64,000 bases of DNA from assembly GCA_022495005.1 (NCBI GenBank), contig JAGYXB010002040.1, positions 1,426,001 to 1,490,000 on the forward strand, given 5' to 3'. The position numbers were made by a program, and so were the translations under genes. This document shows positions 20,720 to 33,509 of the stretch, piece by piece. The DNA is from Rhyacophila brunnea. Lineage: Eukaryota; Arthropoda; Insecta; Trichoptera; Rhyacophilidae. The notes below the pieces were generated by a model. That model had not been told where the DNA came from. It ran no database searches and saw only the letters and a program-made list of their open reading frames with translations. The first letter of the stretch is position 1, and each line of letters opens with the position of its first letter.

Positions 20720-23320
20720 TATATTGTGCGCAGTATAAAAAATCGCAATCTGCGCAGTTTCAAGGTTTAGTTGTTCCACTGCTAGGTGAAGGTTTGCCAT
20801 AGCTCCTTACACTATTCTCGGTATTTCGTTCTTCGCTTCCGTGTATGTCCGTTAAACTTAATCTTGCAAGTTTTAGCTCGCCCTGGTGGTATTTTAGTGC
20901 CCCCTTGAATACCACTGTACAGCAAATGGCAATTACATAATATTATATGAAAAGTTAATTTAAACAAAATAATGTCTGTGATTTAATTTTTTCTCACTTT
21001 TCAGCTAGTAGGTAATAAGGGATTCAAGGGATCATAGACAATAATGTCATAGGTATATATTATCAAGATTGTCTTTTCACAAATCAGATAGGATGAAATC
21101 TCAACAATGCCAAACCAGCAGGATGCTAGAAGAAATCGTAAAAATCTTTAATAACCCAAAAATAGATCATTCATTTATCTACATGTTTTTGCGAATCCCT
21201 CATCGTTTTGGGCTATAAAATACCTTTCGGGGTATATCCGTTTTCACATCCTTTATTTCCGCCGTTGGTTCATTTTTTTAATCGTTTCTTTACAATAATT
21301 AGAGAAATCCGAACGCTCAACCCCGATCGGCCGGGGTGACATAAAGGGTAGTTGCGATAGATTAATCTTCACCCCAAGGTTAACACTTTGCTCCAAATTC
21401 ACGGATCGTATTTCGAATCCCTTTATTTATTTTTTGTTTTCCTTCTTTTTTATTATTTGCGAACGTCGAAGAAACGGGGGTAGAAATAGAAATTCGACAT
21501 CATTATCGCAAAGGACCACTTTCACAATGCGTCGTCTTGTGAGTGTATTCCCGGGGTGGGTAAAATTTTCATTGTGTATTTTTTTGTAGCGCTGTAAGGG
21601 GTTGTATTTTTGGCGAATGCTTTTTTTTAACAATGTCGGTTATGCGTGGCGACCCTGAGAATTATTTTTTTCTGTGACGGACCAAAATAATCCAAATGAA
21701 ATTTACCCCATACTTCTTTCCATCCTTTTAGTCGTTGGTTTTTTATAATTGTTCAGGAAGGGTTTGCGATATTCTATGTGAAATTATGAAAACGTCGACG
21801 GTTATATATTTGTATAGAAATGATTGATGTAACGGCCATTTCGAGTGTTTTTACAAATTGTTGGAATAATAAAGCATCACCATCATCAGCAATCAATCCA
21901 ATTCTTGATAAAGGCGTCTCCAAGTTAATCAATTTCCTTGCGTCGTATTTTGTTTTTATTACCTATTTACCGTTAATTGAAAGGCGTTGTGCAATTTTAG
22001 ATCGATCAAACAAAGGTTTCGAGAATATTATAGATATTAATTGGCATGAAAGCGTTATATTTTCGTTAAAATATTAACGTATCGAATGGTTGACTCTTCA
22101 TTCAAACGTTCTTACGGCAAAAAATGCATATCGATATCCAATTACTGTGTAGTATCCATATTTCTAGTAGGCAGGTATAAGATTAGTATAATATAGGAAT
22201 TTTTATTACTATAGGTGGGTAATCATTGGTTGTATTATTTTGTTCTAAATTCATTTCACGTATATAAATATGTCTACAGGTTTCTATGCATCGGTGGTAT
22301 TTAAAATCTGCACCCCGCAGTTTTACAAATCGGCTTCCATGTCAAAATGTCTACTGTCCAACTCAACAAAACTTACCCTTGGAGTACAAAATATGTCTTC
22401 ATGAAACAATAGCGTCCTTGCCGCCCGCACTCCTGCGTCGTCAGTAATTTATGACTGGTCGTAAATCTTTCTTCACTTAGCTGAGTTATTTGGAATAATT
22501 GCGGTGCCATGATGGTTTTATGTTGGTTTTAAACGTCACCTTTTTTCTCGTTTCATTGTCATTATCGGGTCGTATTTCTTGGGAAATGCCACCCTTGAAC
22601 ATCTCAAGGAAGTACCTATTATTATTATCGCAGTTTGAAAGTATGCCAAATTAAGCCCACTCTATACCTACCTAATGTCAGTGGAAAGTTGGTACCTACA
22701 GAGCTTTATCGTTTTAAACATTTTAAACATTGATGTACTACAATCTATATTGTATAATATATATCAATGGTTTTAAAACGGATTTAGTAACTAGGTACCT
22801 AAGTACGTATAGTAGACATTTGCAGATCTAAATAGTAAGTAAACGCTTCTGATTGTGTAATCGCATAAAAATGTTTAAGTATGTTATAAAATTTTCAATA
22901 TTTTCACGCAATGAGGAATATAATAATTATAAAGTTAATTATGGTAAAACCATTACAACGTCCAATATTTTTATATAAATTCACAAATTGTGATACTTTG
23001 TATACATTTCATTAATACTTATAGAATTTGATCATTTATTCAGAGGAAAATCATCCCTCGATATGTTTATACAATACCTACTAGGCTACTAGCTGTATGG
23101 CCTGTATGTATGTAGTGTAGATAATATAACGTATGTAACAGGGAACTCCAGTACTGTGGTAGCTATTTAAAACAATTATTTTACTACATATTTTTACAGT
23201 ATTATACCTATATCTTTATAAATATCACATCATAATTTGATCAATCAGTTCAGAACGTCTCAAAATTCTGAGAAATCAAATACACCTATACGAAAGAAGC
23301 TTTTCACCCCATCACTTTGT
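20720..23320. other. Long unique stretch, no identified gene or repeat
   Basis: 2.6 kb with little duplication. 21180-22080 is somewhat less AT-biased (ccccgatcggccggggtgac at 21322; cggatcgtatttcgaatccc) and holds an 85-codon plus-strand ORF (21820-22077) with no recognisable domain. A good 3' splice-like tract (tttttctcacttttcag) ends at 21004 but leads to no convincing exon. Confidence 0.35.
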
Positions 23321-23327
23321 AAATTAT

Positions 23328-23489
23328 GGTACAAGTCGGCTTACGGGAAGCCAGACGAGAACCACGCTATGGCCGATTTTGGCAAAATTCATGAATTCAA
23401 GAATGAAAACCTAACCTAACAAATAATCTATTATATCGGCTATTTTCAATATTTGTTTGCTGCTGGCTTTCCGTGAACCGACAAGAATC
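23328..23489. mobile_element. Family F MITE, copy 1, with perfect 8-bp target duplication
   Basis: Starts ggtacaagtcggcttacggg and ends in the inverted counterpart (ctttccgtgaaccgacaagaatc, 23467-23489). taaattat flanks it at 23320-23327 and again at 23490-23497. The interior carries aacctaacctaac, a two-unit TTAGG-like tract. 162 bp. The 8-bp duplication is compatible with hAT, P or Merlin-like transposases. Confidence 0.8.
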
Positions 23490-23499
23490 TAAATTATTA

Positions 23500-24630
23500 A
23501 TAATTCATTGATGATTAATTACCTATTTCAAAACATATTTTGGCACTACCTATATCCAATGTAAATTTTGAAATGGCGATTTTATATTATGAAATACTAA
23601 TACGTACTTATACATTTCGGCTTACTAATTATTTGTTTTTGCTAATAATATTATGTGTATTTTTATATTCTTATTTTATATAATCGAATGGTACAACTAA
23701 TTCTCTCAAAATTAGAGGTCTAGCTCAGAAAAGTTTTATACGACGTAAATAACATTTATGCCAAATGCAATATTTACATTTGAAATAAAAATGACCACTA
23801 AATTATCGTGTGTATTTATTTATAATACCGAAAAATATCTAGCTTGTTGCATAAATTATATTAGCTACATTGGCAAAAGCATAAGTATTGAAATTTACAA
23901 AAACATAAATCTGATTATTGAAATGTCATCAGGTTTTATAAAAAAATGTGTTCGATTATTTTTTACTCATAATAATTTTCCGTTACAATAAATAAATAAA
24001 TATAATAAATAAATAAGTATTACATTAGCATTGATTGTGAGACACTAGAAAGTTTTTATAAGAAAATAAGTACATCTCGTTGGATGTGAGCCATTTACAG
24101 AGATGCATTATTTTGTCTTTTGTCCGTTGAAATGATTTACAATCTCTGCTGCACTAATCGGTTTACAACTTACCGTCCCTTTTCAACAAAAGCTTCACTA
24201 GAGCTTAATCGTTGGAATTGTTCGTTTCATCACCATAAGCTCCGCTTTTTTCTTAGAAACAAAGAGTTTTGTGCATAAATAATCTACTTGTGCTTTACTG
24301 ACCAGAATATTTTCACCATTATGTCTAAATAACGGATAAGTACCTACTTAATAATTATGCCTTTTGAAAAATGCATTATACATATTATTATTATTGCCTA
24401 GGTAGGTACATAGACTTCACAAAATGCATGCCGTATCAATGCACCTATGTGCATACCTACTCTACATAGTAATTCAATAGTATACAAACTTTATTGTTAC
24501 CCAAATTACCCAACAGGAATATTGTAGAATAATTATTAATAACAACTTTATTTTCTACTCATCATATTTTACTTAGTTACTAGCAAAATAATATAATGTC
24601 ATTTTTTATTTGTTGAAATAATTAAGTAGG
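23500..24630. other. AT-rich stretch, no feature seen
   Basis: A 77-codon ORF at 23758-23991 is AT-driven and low in complexity. No repeats shared with the window. Confidence 0.4.
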
Positions 24631-24639
24631 TATTACCTT

Positions 24640-24978
24640 ATATCATCATTATCAGCCTGAAAATATCCACTGCTGAATGAAGGCCTCTCCAAGCTGATTC
24701 CACTTCTCTCGGTCCTGTGTGTTGCGTTGCCATATACTTCCGCATGACTTAACCATTTCATCGATCCAGCGGCCTGTAGGTCTACCTTGCGAACGTTTTG
24801 TACCTCTTGGGTATGGATGACTGGATGACTAGATTTGTCCAGCGATTGTCCCTTATTCGACTACATATATGTCCAGCCCATCTTTTTAGCGAACTCTATT
24901 AGATCGCAAACTCTTGTCTGTTTCCTTATCCACTCATTCCGCTTTTGCGTTATGCCCAGCATGCACGCTGTGCTACTC
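24640..24978 (-). pseudogene. RTE-type LINE reverse transcriptase, C-terminal remnant
   Basis: On the minus strand, homologous to 10484-10737 but longer 5': it begins with a LGITQKRNEWIRKQTRVC-like block, then the EFAKK ... DNRW and G-R-x-x-x-x-x-R-W-I-D-E-M motifs, and ends cagtggatattttcaggctg plus a short GAT tail. It has several frameshifts and a 12-base or so deletion around the WAGHIAR motif, so it is dead. On the plus strand it reads as the familiar cactgctgaatgaaggcctc. Confidence 0.85.
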
Positions 24979-24984
24979 TTACTT

Positions 24985-27520
24985 TATCTAATATAATCGG
25001 TAGATATTATTGTTGAATATACTTTTATCTCATTGAAAATAACCTGTAGGTACTGCACGTCTTTCCAGTTAGGGCAAACGACGAATAATGAAATGTAATA
25101 TAATATTATTATATTCCTTCAAAGTACCTAGTACTTAATACTAGTAAATACATAGTACCTACTTAACTAATAACCTTTGTTTTTTTAAATTTCCGTCATC
25201 TCGAGAGTGTCGTTTGCAGTGTCGTTTGCAGTGTCGGGCCCGGAAATCGATGAAGACGAAGGAGAAGGAAGAACATAAGACAGTTAGTAGTTTAAATAAT
25301 ATTACAAATTATATTGTAAATAATATGTGTTACAGGAACGGTAATGAATGAAAAAATTAATTCATTTAGATTCAATCTATGCATTTACGTACTTGTAATA
25401 TCTTCAGAACTGTTCGTCCACAAGAGAGTGATTCAAGATTTATTGTGATTTACACTTCCTGCCAAGTTCACTGAGAAAAGTGCACCGCGGCAAAAGTGCA
25501 ATAGACTCTCGCTCCCGACGACGAGATGACGCTGCAACCGTTAGTATAGATAGCGCAACGTTTATTTACCTCCTGTTGTGGCATGCACTCCGGATACTTA
25601 CTTCGGCCTGGTATGCTTCGCGATTATATCGGAAGCCAAGGAATTTTTATTCACACACCGCGACTGGCGCATTTGGAGTAGTTGGCCATTAGATATAATT
25701 AACATGTTATTTAAATGTGGTAATTAAAAGGTCGGCAGTGATTGTGTTTAGCCTTTCGCTCATGGAGAAACTAAAATCCGGCGAACTGGTTGCTGATGGA
25801 ACTCATAAACTGGCCAGTGACTGATGATTCGCACACGGCCCTACTGAAACCCACCTGAAATAATAATCTCATAACCTCAAACTGTCACTGTTCCTACTTC
25901 ATTCTAAGCTTTTTTTCCATAATATATTTACGTGAATATTCTGGCAGCCTGTAATTTATACAGACGTGAGTATTTCTCAACTTCTGCCACAAATTTAAAA
26001 TTAAAAATCGGTTCGCCCATCTCTTTTGACGTTTTGACTTGTTATCGCTTGTTCAAGTTCAATGCTACTAATTTTATAAATATGATTTTTCATCGAATCT
26101 ACTGATATTGGCACCACTGTTTTATGGGAGTCTGGAAACTGAGAAACTGGGAGCTTAGACTATACTGGGAGACTAGCATGTCGCGTCTCTTCAGCTTAGT
26201 AGCGAACGTTTTGAAATTTGAGAGATTCCAGTCTTGTTGTGAGCGAGCCGCTATTGAAATACATTAGCTAGATACTGGCTGGAATTTCAGTCTCAGTCTC
26301 GTCTTTTTTGAGTATCTATTCTCTTGACTACCTACTCCCACGGGACGTCTCTGGACCGAGGGTACTTGATGGAATTTGAATTAAAATTTTAATGGAATAG
26401 TACAAAACTTGAATCCATTAGAATTATAAATCTACATCATTTGAACTACGTCGTTATTGAAGAGTAAGCAGCAATTATGAATTATTAGATTGGTACACAA
26501 TATTGTTATATAAAATAATATATAGATACTTACCTATCTATGTTTTTGTCTACCTGCATTCTGTAGCAGCTGTAGGTATAGTTTTTATTGACACGCGTTG
26601 AGTTTTTTATGCATCCCGGATGTAAACTGCATTCATCCCCCACCCGCCATTTAATTCTTCAACACATCTCATTTATTTTTTAGTGCATCTTCCGACTACG
26701 CATTGCATAACCACGCGTTTGCATGCGCCATTGTATTCATTGAATACTATAAAGGTATTTTATTTTTTATCCGTAAAAGGTGATTGATTCGATCCTTTTA
26801 GCGGTTTCGGATTTGATCCTTGACGCGTTGCTGTGGGAGGAGCGCCTGCGCATTGCGCGTGTCCTCTGACAGCCTGTGACTGACAGTTGAAGGCCCTGGC
26901 TGCCAGGCGCATGCCAATTCAGCTGCTATAAACCTTTTACTGGCCGGTAAAAATACTAATGTTGGTACATACCTAAATATTCTAATAACTTAATCCATGA
27001 ACATATTAAGCAATACTTCCTTTAACATCAGAAGGTATCTGCACAGGCAATGTGGATATAAACATTCATCAGCACCTTGATTATGGGAAACTGTCTTTCT
27101 AAAATAAATACTTACGTTTGTTTTGTTTCAATATGTCAGTTGGAATTGAAGTTCAAACGAACTATAAGTTTTAATATTATTAGATAAGTATTATTCGTAC
27201 ATATTGACTGTTGACAATATTTCTGGATCCTATGAACTGACTGAAAGCTTTTAGCGTTGGTTTACTTAATTAATTTGGTGAATAGAAATAGGATACACTA
27301 GATACCAACTAAGCATTTAAATTTATGTAACCTTATACTATTATAATATTAATCTTACATATTTCATTTTAAAAATGTAGGCATGTGCACAATGTAATGT
27401 AACTTCGCAGAAAAGTGAAAATTAAAATCCTGACGACTTATTTATATAACACGGGCGATGTAATTAGGTAATTACGTATTCAATCAACATTCAAATTTGA
27501 ATGAATTGTTGACATCAAAA
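24985..27520. other. Unique stretch with GC-richer patches, no identified gene
   Basis: GC-richer blocks at 25200-25270, 25470-25690 and 26810-26940. The second holds a 70-codon frame starting from GTG, not ATG (25480-25692), rich in Arg/Ser at the start and hydrophobic later, unrecognised. 26120-26350 has repeated gggag/actgggag and cagtctcagtctc motifs that may be a diverged inverted repeat. Confidence 0.35.
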
Positions 27521-27534
27521 TAGTTTGCAATTAG

Positions 27535-27733
27535 TTTTAAGTGGACGCCCACGAATAACGTGTCTGCATATGTCGTGGGTGCCTGGTTCGATTCCCGGGT
27601 CTGGCGTTAACAGTTTTTCTATGTGTGTTTGGACCCAGATTGTGGACCAAAGATTGAGCAAGTGGCTAACTTGCTTTTCTCGTAAAAACAAAAATCTCCT
27701 AATACAATCTCCACTTTGTGCACGATTAAAAAA
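27535..27733 (+). mobile_element. tRNA-derived SINE, copy 4
   Basis: Head with a perfect B-box-like ggttcgattcc (about 27584-27594), then tctggcgttaacag, the family body (gattgagcaagtggctaac) and a 3' segment that stops after ctccactttgtg, short of the usual end. More diverged than copies 2 and 5. Confidence 0.7.
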
Positions 27734-28323
27734 ATAGTGCGTACTGAATTATTCTGAATTTGATTGACAGCAAAACTATTTTTTGTTGTAAATTTATCAC
27801 CGAGTTTTTATTATAAATAATGAATTTAAAAACTGCAACACTGCTCAGTAGACATCTACACAATATGATTTGCTTTATATTACCGAAAACCACTAGTTCC
27901 CCTCAGCTGATACTTATCTATGACTCCCTAGTATAGTTGCAGCGAATAACTGTAAACACCATTTCTATAGAAATTCGTGACTGTATTAAAAATAGCACAC
28001 CCGACACATGCGGTTGTTGACGCCTGGTGTAAAATATCGCATATAAGAGCCAATTAATTATATTATTATTCACTACCTTGCATCTGGCAAACTTTGTAAA
28101 TAACTTTTTTTTAAACATGCGATGAATGACCAACAATTGATTTTGATACTTTTTTTGTTAAATTACGATAATGATAAGTAAATTTGAAGAATTTTTGTAG
28201 TTATGTATGTATATTTATTTGTTTATATTATCAACACTACCGTGATGTTTTTTTTTTTAATATGTAGATATTTAATATCGCAACATTTGGAAAGAACCAC
28301 GAAACAACCTCGATTAAAATTGT

Positions 28324-28499
28324 GGTTCTTGTTTATTTATTGGAAGCCAGCGGCAAACAAATTTTGGAAATAGCCGATATACTGGATTATTTGTTAGGTT
28401 AGGTTTAGGTTAGGGTTAGGTTATCATTATTTAATTCGTGAATTTTGCCGAAATCGTCTATGAAAATTCACGCCTGGCATTCAGTAACAGACTTGTACC
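28324..28499. mobile_element. Family F MITE, copy 2
   Basis: Inverted relative to copy 1. Starts ggttcttgtttatttattgg and ends aacagacttgtacc. Flanks aaaattgt (28316-28323) and aaaattat (28500-28507) are a 7/8 target duplication. Interior carries gttaggttaggtttaggtta, a longer TTAGG-like tract than copy 1. Confidence 0.75.
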
Positions 28500-28631
28500 A
28501 AAATTATATTATCACTTGACTACGATTTCGGCACTAGCAAGGACAACATTAAAAAAATAGTACATATTACTTACTATTCCGCGATTTTGCAACCGGTTGT
28601 CATATAATTATTTATAATGAAAATGCTTTTC

Positions 28632-29005
28632 AGAGCGTAATTCAGTTAAACGGCAAATAATTTTCAAATATAGGTGCGATGAAATTTTGCACTCGCTGGC
28701 AATCGGAGAGCGAAAGTCGAGCTGTGAACACGACAATTTGTTTCGTGATGGCGACGGGGGTATTAATTCTTAAATCGTGTAAAGATGACTAAAAAACGTT
28801 TCCCATTTACTTGAAAAAGAAAACATATCAATGAATATAATATTATTATTGTTACTAATAGAACAAGAAACAGAACATTAAATGGACGCATGTTTTGAAT
28901 TTTTATGACAAATTATATTTCGTTCGGCACGCGTCATTTACACAATCCGCGCATCGCCTAGTCACGATCTTTTTAGACCGTGCTCCAGCTGAGGTATAGC
29001 CTTAA
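28632..29005 (-). mobile_element. MITE-A copy 3
   Basis: Interior is well conserved (ttaaatcgtgtaaagatgac; aaatggacgcatgttttgaa). The right border is ggtatagccttaa with TTAA at 29002-29005. The left border is diverged (gagcgtaattcag) and has lost a recognisable TTAA. Confidence 0.8.
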
Positions 29006-29137
29006 ATTATTATCAAAGCTCCAATTGACACAAATAAATAAAAACAATCGATGTTACTTAATTAATAATATCTAGTTTAAATTATTGTCTAATAATAATA
29101 CGATATTCTTAATATTAGGCTTAGTATAATCGAATGG

Positions 29138-29262
29138 GATCCACCACTATAAGTTGTCCGCTGAGTTTCTCAGTCATTCATTTAATATCATTTAATACTT
29201 TTTATACTGTAATGGGCTTAGTTCTAAATTCGAACACCTGACGATTAATGATGGTACATACA
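29138..29262 (+). repeat. Family K repeat, copy 1
   Basis: ggatccaccactataagttg through tctaaattcgaacacctgac and atgatgg matches 47464-47595. aatactttttatactg forms a hairpin with the left part in the second copy. Confidence 0.55.
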
Positions 29263-29595
29263 TCTATAGGTATTCCTAAAAAGCGAAAAAAACATAACCA
29301 TAGGTTAGTGATACGATAACTATATGGTTGTATCTCTGTAGTTCAAAGGATAAACATAAATAGATATGGTTCAAGTATTCACGATAAAACAAGGGCAATT
29401 GATAATGATACAAGATTGTTAGTTACCTGTATCCAAGAAAGCCTCCCAGGTAAACGTGTCGCCCGGCGCTACAATAATTTGTTTATTGCTACGTTGTATT
29501 CGTACCTTGTTCTTCTTTGCAACATGATCGATAGATTAATCTGAATGTAAGTCAATCAGGATTGCCTTTTTTATTGTGTTGCTTACTGTTTATAC

Positions 29596-29867
29596 CAGTG
29601 TTTCCCAAAGCGGGCATTACCGTCCGCTTACGGGACACTAGAAGTCTCAAGGCAGACTTGGGAGGCTAATAAGAATAAATTGAAACCTTTTAACTTCGCC
29701 TGTATAAGTATTGTATCATGTTGTATGTTGAAGTGATAAAGTTTCATGAACAAAAACACCAAAATATCCCATAATTCTGTATGTGCTTTGCTTATTTTTG
29801 TATGGCTATATTGGGGGCTTGATAATCAGTATGTACTAAAAAGGGACAGTAATTTGGGAAACTCTTG
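29596..29867. mobile_element. hAT-like MITE
   Basis: cagtgtttcccaaa at 29596 is inverted at the right end (tttgggaaactcttg, 29853-29867). CAGTGTTTCCCAAA is a common hAT terminus. No clear 8-bp duplication (gtttatac / attaaaca). 272 bp, noncoding. Confidence 0.6.
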
Positions 29868-30073
29868 ATTAAACAACGTCCTTACCCAGGGAACACAAAA
29901 ATACTTGATCCTTTTTGTGGACGTACCTATTTATAGCTGAAAAAGGCAACACATTTCAAAATTAAATGCTCGGTGTCGAGTTTATTGAATGAATTATTAT
30001 ATTAGAATAAAATTGATCTTCTTTGAACGATATTATAATAATATGTAATAACACTAATAACTAAAACTCCTTT

Positions 30074-30504
30074 TACACGTGCACGGATTTACTGATGGCA
30101 GTAAGTATTATCGCGGCCATAACAATAAAATGTACGTTTAAACATGTAAGTATATTATTCTGCAGTTGCAAGATTGCATGCATGAATCAAAAGAGTTCGG
30201 AAGCTTCCGAATTTTCATTCATCAACAGTTGGAATTTTTTCGATCTGCACCTGCGCAGTACAACGATAGTGGCGAACCTGCCGGGAAAAAAAAATTAACT
30301 ACACCGCGGAAAAAACTCATTTTGAGGTTAACCGATTTTTACGACCTGTCAAATAGTATACCATAAAATGACAACATCGCGTCTTGCTCACTCTTGAAGA
30401 ATGAGATTGAAGAGACAGTCGGCACTTTTACGTGTAAATAGTAAGTTATTGTAACGATATTTTAAAATACGCACTATTGCTGCCAGTAAATCCATGCACG
30501 TGTA
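30074..30504. mobile_element. TIR element, possibly TA-targeting
   Basis: tacacgtgcacggatttact at 30074 is inverted at the right end (agtaaatccatgcacgtgta, 30485-30504). If TA is the duplicated target, the element is 30076-30502. Overlapping 66-67 codon ORFs inside (30095-30366) show no recognisable protein. Confidence 0.6.
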
Positions 30505-31006
30505 CAAACGTGACCACGCCTCTGAATCTAGTGATTCTAAATTTTTCATCATTATTGCGCCTGATCAATTCATTCTGGTAAATTATTACTACAAATAACC
30601 GAGCAGACATTATTCAGCGAACGTCAGACATGAGTCTGAATACTTCGTCGGAAATAGCTTGACCGAGAACTTGAGGATGATAATAATATTATTACGTGTC
30701 TAAAAATTTGATTATTTTTCTGGTGAATCGCCAGCACTATAATAATTAGGTTCGTTACGCCAAGATAGAGGCAAGCCAAGCCTGCTTCTGCAAAAGCTTT
30801 ACATCACAGTTTCTTAGAAATTGTGCTATGGGCAGATACGTAGATAATGTGTAATTTTTACTTACTAGTATGTGTTATACCTGTTTGAAATAATAACACC
30901 AGGGTGATAATTGATTATAACATAGAATAATAGTATGTAGGTTGACACTAAGATTAGGGATGCCACTGTAGTTACATAATAAAAATATATAACATTAAAA
31001 GCTGAA

Positions 31007-31246
31007 AATGCAGAACTATTCTAAGTCACATTTGAAATATTTTGCAGAAGAGTTTTTTGAAACAGCCTAATTCAGTTATTTATTATTTATATAGACAAGT
31101 GTATGTACCATTTTTTTCATCAATAATCCTGCTAAAATATGATGCGTACATTTATTTATCCATAAAGATAATATAAATGTCAGTAAGTTGTTTCAAAAAA
31201 CTCTCTTCTCAAAAATTTCAAATGTGAGTTAGAATAGTTCTGCATT
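31007..31246. mobile_element. Fold-back element with about 65-bp arms
   Basis: aatgcagaactattctaagt at 31007 is inverted at 31227-31246. The arms continue through cacatttgaaat, agagttttttgaaaca. Loop of about 110 bp. A short palindromic MITE; the transcript would form a stable hairpin. Confidence 0.65.
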
Positions 31247-31264
31247 ACAATAATAATGATAAGG

Positions 31265-31345
31265 GAGTATTCAGACGGGACACACGCAGTGCTCGAAATG
31301 GAAAATTTCACGAACAGGAACGCTCGACAATTTTCCAAAAATGTG
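31265..31345 (+). repeat. Fragment related to 34113-34280
   Basis: cagacgggacacacgcagtg, then gctcgaaatgg and cacgaacaggaacgctcg recur, inverted and rearranged, around 34190-34280. The gacgggacac start resembles the ends of the element at 56331-56673. Confidence 0.4.
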
Positions 31346-31349
31346 TGAT

Positions 31350-32465
31350 ATTAGATATAATAATATCTGTAACATAAAAATAACTTTTAGTTTTACATGA
31401 TGTACTTTTTTCATCATCATCTTCGCCCAATACGCTATCGGCTATAACAATTAGTGGTAACACACAAATATAGAGTCATTTTAGTTTACGAAATCGTTTT
31501 CTTAAAAATACATTAATAATTATACAAATATAAATAACTAAACGTATATGAATCTAATTGGAGTGGGAAACATTATTAAAATACATGAAATAATAGACAA
31601 ACTAATCACAATTTCCCATTGGTTTCGTTAGCAGTTTGAATAAAAATATGCAACTAAGAGTGGATAGAAATATGAGTGAAGATACTTCGGCTTAAACAAA
31701 ATACATGCCGCTTTTTTCAAAGCTCTGATTTTTCGTAAATTCGAAATATTTTGATTAAGGTAAACTATTTTTTAATCAAATTAAAATCTATCGTATACGA
31801 AAAAGCAAGGGCATGGTTTTTAATAAATTAATTTAAAAAATATGTCATACGCAAGATTTACAAATGTAGCATTCTTTATTAAATATGAATCATTTTAAAC
31901 AACCTCAGAAGTGCAGGTACATATTATTAAAAAAAAAATATTTACATCATGTGGACATGTAGGATAATTTATTCTAATAGGTTTCCAATGTTATAGAAAT
32001 TGTTATATACAGGAAATTTTTCATATATTTATCCCATTGGATTCTGATTGATTTATTTAAATATTTAACCACCAAAGACACAGTTCATTCAACCCGAAAA
32101 ATATCCATATAAAATTAAAACAATAAAAATATATGAGGTAATGATTTTTTTTTGTCACTCAATGTAAAATATTATAATAGATTACGATAAATAATTATTA
32201 TCTGGCGATTCCGTAACGTTGAGTAGGTAGGTAAAACAGCGAATACGTAGATTCTGGTCACAGGGAAAAGCATGACTGTATTTACTATTCAATATGAAAT
32301 ATTTTACCCCCTAAGAAATTATTAAACAACAATTTAAGCTATTAAGTACCTACAAAGAGTTTTTAAACGATGTCAGAGCACAAGTTTTTCGGAAATTTAA
32401 AAATTTAGCAAAGCAGCTGCAATAGTTAGGTTTTTTTATGTATGCAATAATAATTATTTAGAACC
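31350..32465. other. AT-rich stretch, no feature seen
   Basis: Nothing but A/T-rich unique sequence and very short ORFs. Confidence 0.4.
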
Positions 32466-32469
32466 CAAC

Positions 32470-32592
32470 CCATCAACCTTGGTCGATCCAGTGCTGGATG
32501 AAGGCCTCCCTTATTTTATTCCATCTCTCTTGGTACCTACTTAGTTTTTCACTGCAAAGTATTTCCGCTGAACTTTATCAATTCATCAATAA
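32470..32592 (-). mobile_element. RTE-type LINE 3' end fragment
   Basis: ccagtgctggatgaaggcct, then tattccatctctcttgg and agtatttccgctgaacttta align with the minus-strand RTE copy at 24650-24760. Diverged and truncated. Confidence 0.6.
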
Positions 32593-33120
32593 TGTAAGAA
32601 ATATAAAAAATAAATTAGTGTAGAGCAGCAAAGCATGGGGGTTACCGGTTAGGTAATGGGAAACCAAAAAAACACAACTTAAAATGATGAAATTTGGAAA
32701 AATAAGGAGTCTAATTTTGTCGCTTCCTCTGTTGAAAACGCTTATCATTGGCTGCATACAACTTAATATTGATAAACGACCAATGAACGACCCCGATTGC
32801 ATTATGAAATACAAAAACTATGAACGCGTCAAACCCATGTAAATTTCGTTAACATAATAAAATGATAAATGGACAATTCGGTCAATTATGGTTGCCTCGA
32901 TACAAAATTTAAAGTTTCATTACAAAAAACAATTGCCTACTACTGCCGTATTGATCATTAATGTGCTCAAGAATTTCAACCCTCGGTAGGACAGATATAG
33001 TATACCTATCTCGGTAGATACTTAGGTAGGGCACGTAGTTTTATTCACACTATTTTTACTATGTTCTTTTTGTGCAATATTTAACAAATTAATTATGTCA
33101 TTTATACAGTAAAGATAAAT

Positions 33121-33501
33121 ATATCGTCGCTTAAGAAACAACACCGCGGAAGTCAATTAATAAAAATTTTCAGGGGAAACAAAAAACGTCTCAAAAAATT
33201 GAAAATTGATACCTTTTAACTTATTTTTTTTGTGTTTAGTTAAAAAAAACATTTTTCTAACTAAACACAAAAAAAAATAAGTTAAAAGGTATCAATTTTC
33301 AATTTTTTGAGACGTTTTTTGTTTCCCCTGAAAATTTTAATTAATTGACTTCCGCGGTGTTGTTTCTTAACGCTTTCGCTGCTGAAGAGATAATGAGATT
33401 TTAATTGCCCCCTTTAAAATGCACGTTAATTACATCGATCGGCTGCCTGGTCATTACGCACCGTGTGCGTCTTCCGCGTCCAAAGTATTAAGCGACGATA
33501 T
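33121..33501. mobile_element. Element with outer TIRs containing a near-perfect 240-bp palindrome
   Basis: Outer ends atatcgtcgcttaa (33121-33134) and ttaagcgacgatat (33488-33501) are inverted. From 33131 to 33370 the sequence folds on itself: arms of about 115-120 bases (gaaacaacaccgcggaagtc to tgtgtttagtt and their complement) differ at only one or two positions, with a loop of about 15 bases near 33250. The unpaired part (33371-33487) is similar to 35518-35625. No protein is encoded. Such perfection implies recent formation or gene conversion, and a transcript would be long double-stranded RNA. Confidence 0.75.
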
Positions 33502-33509
33502 GTGATAAT

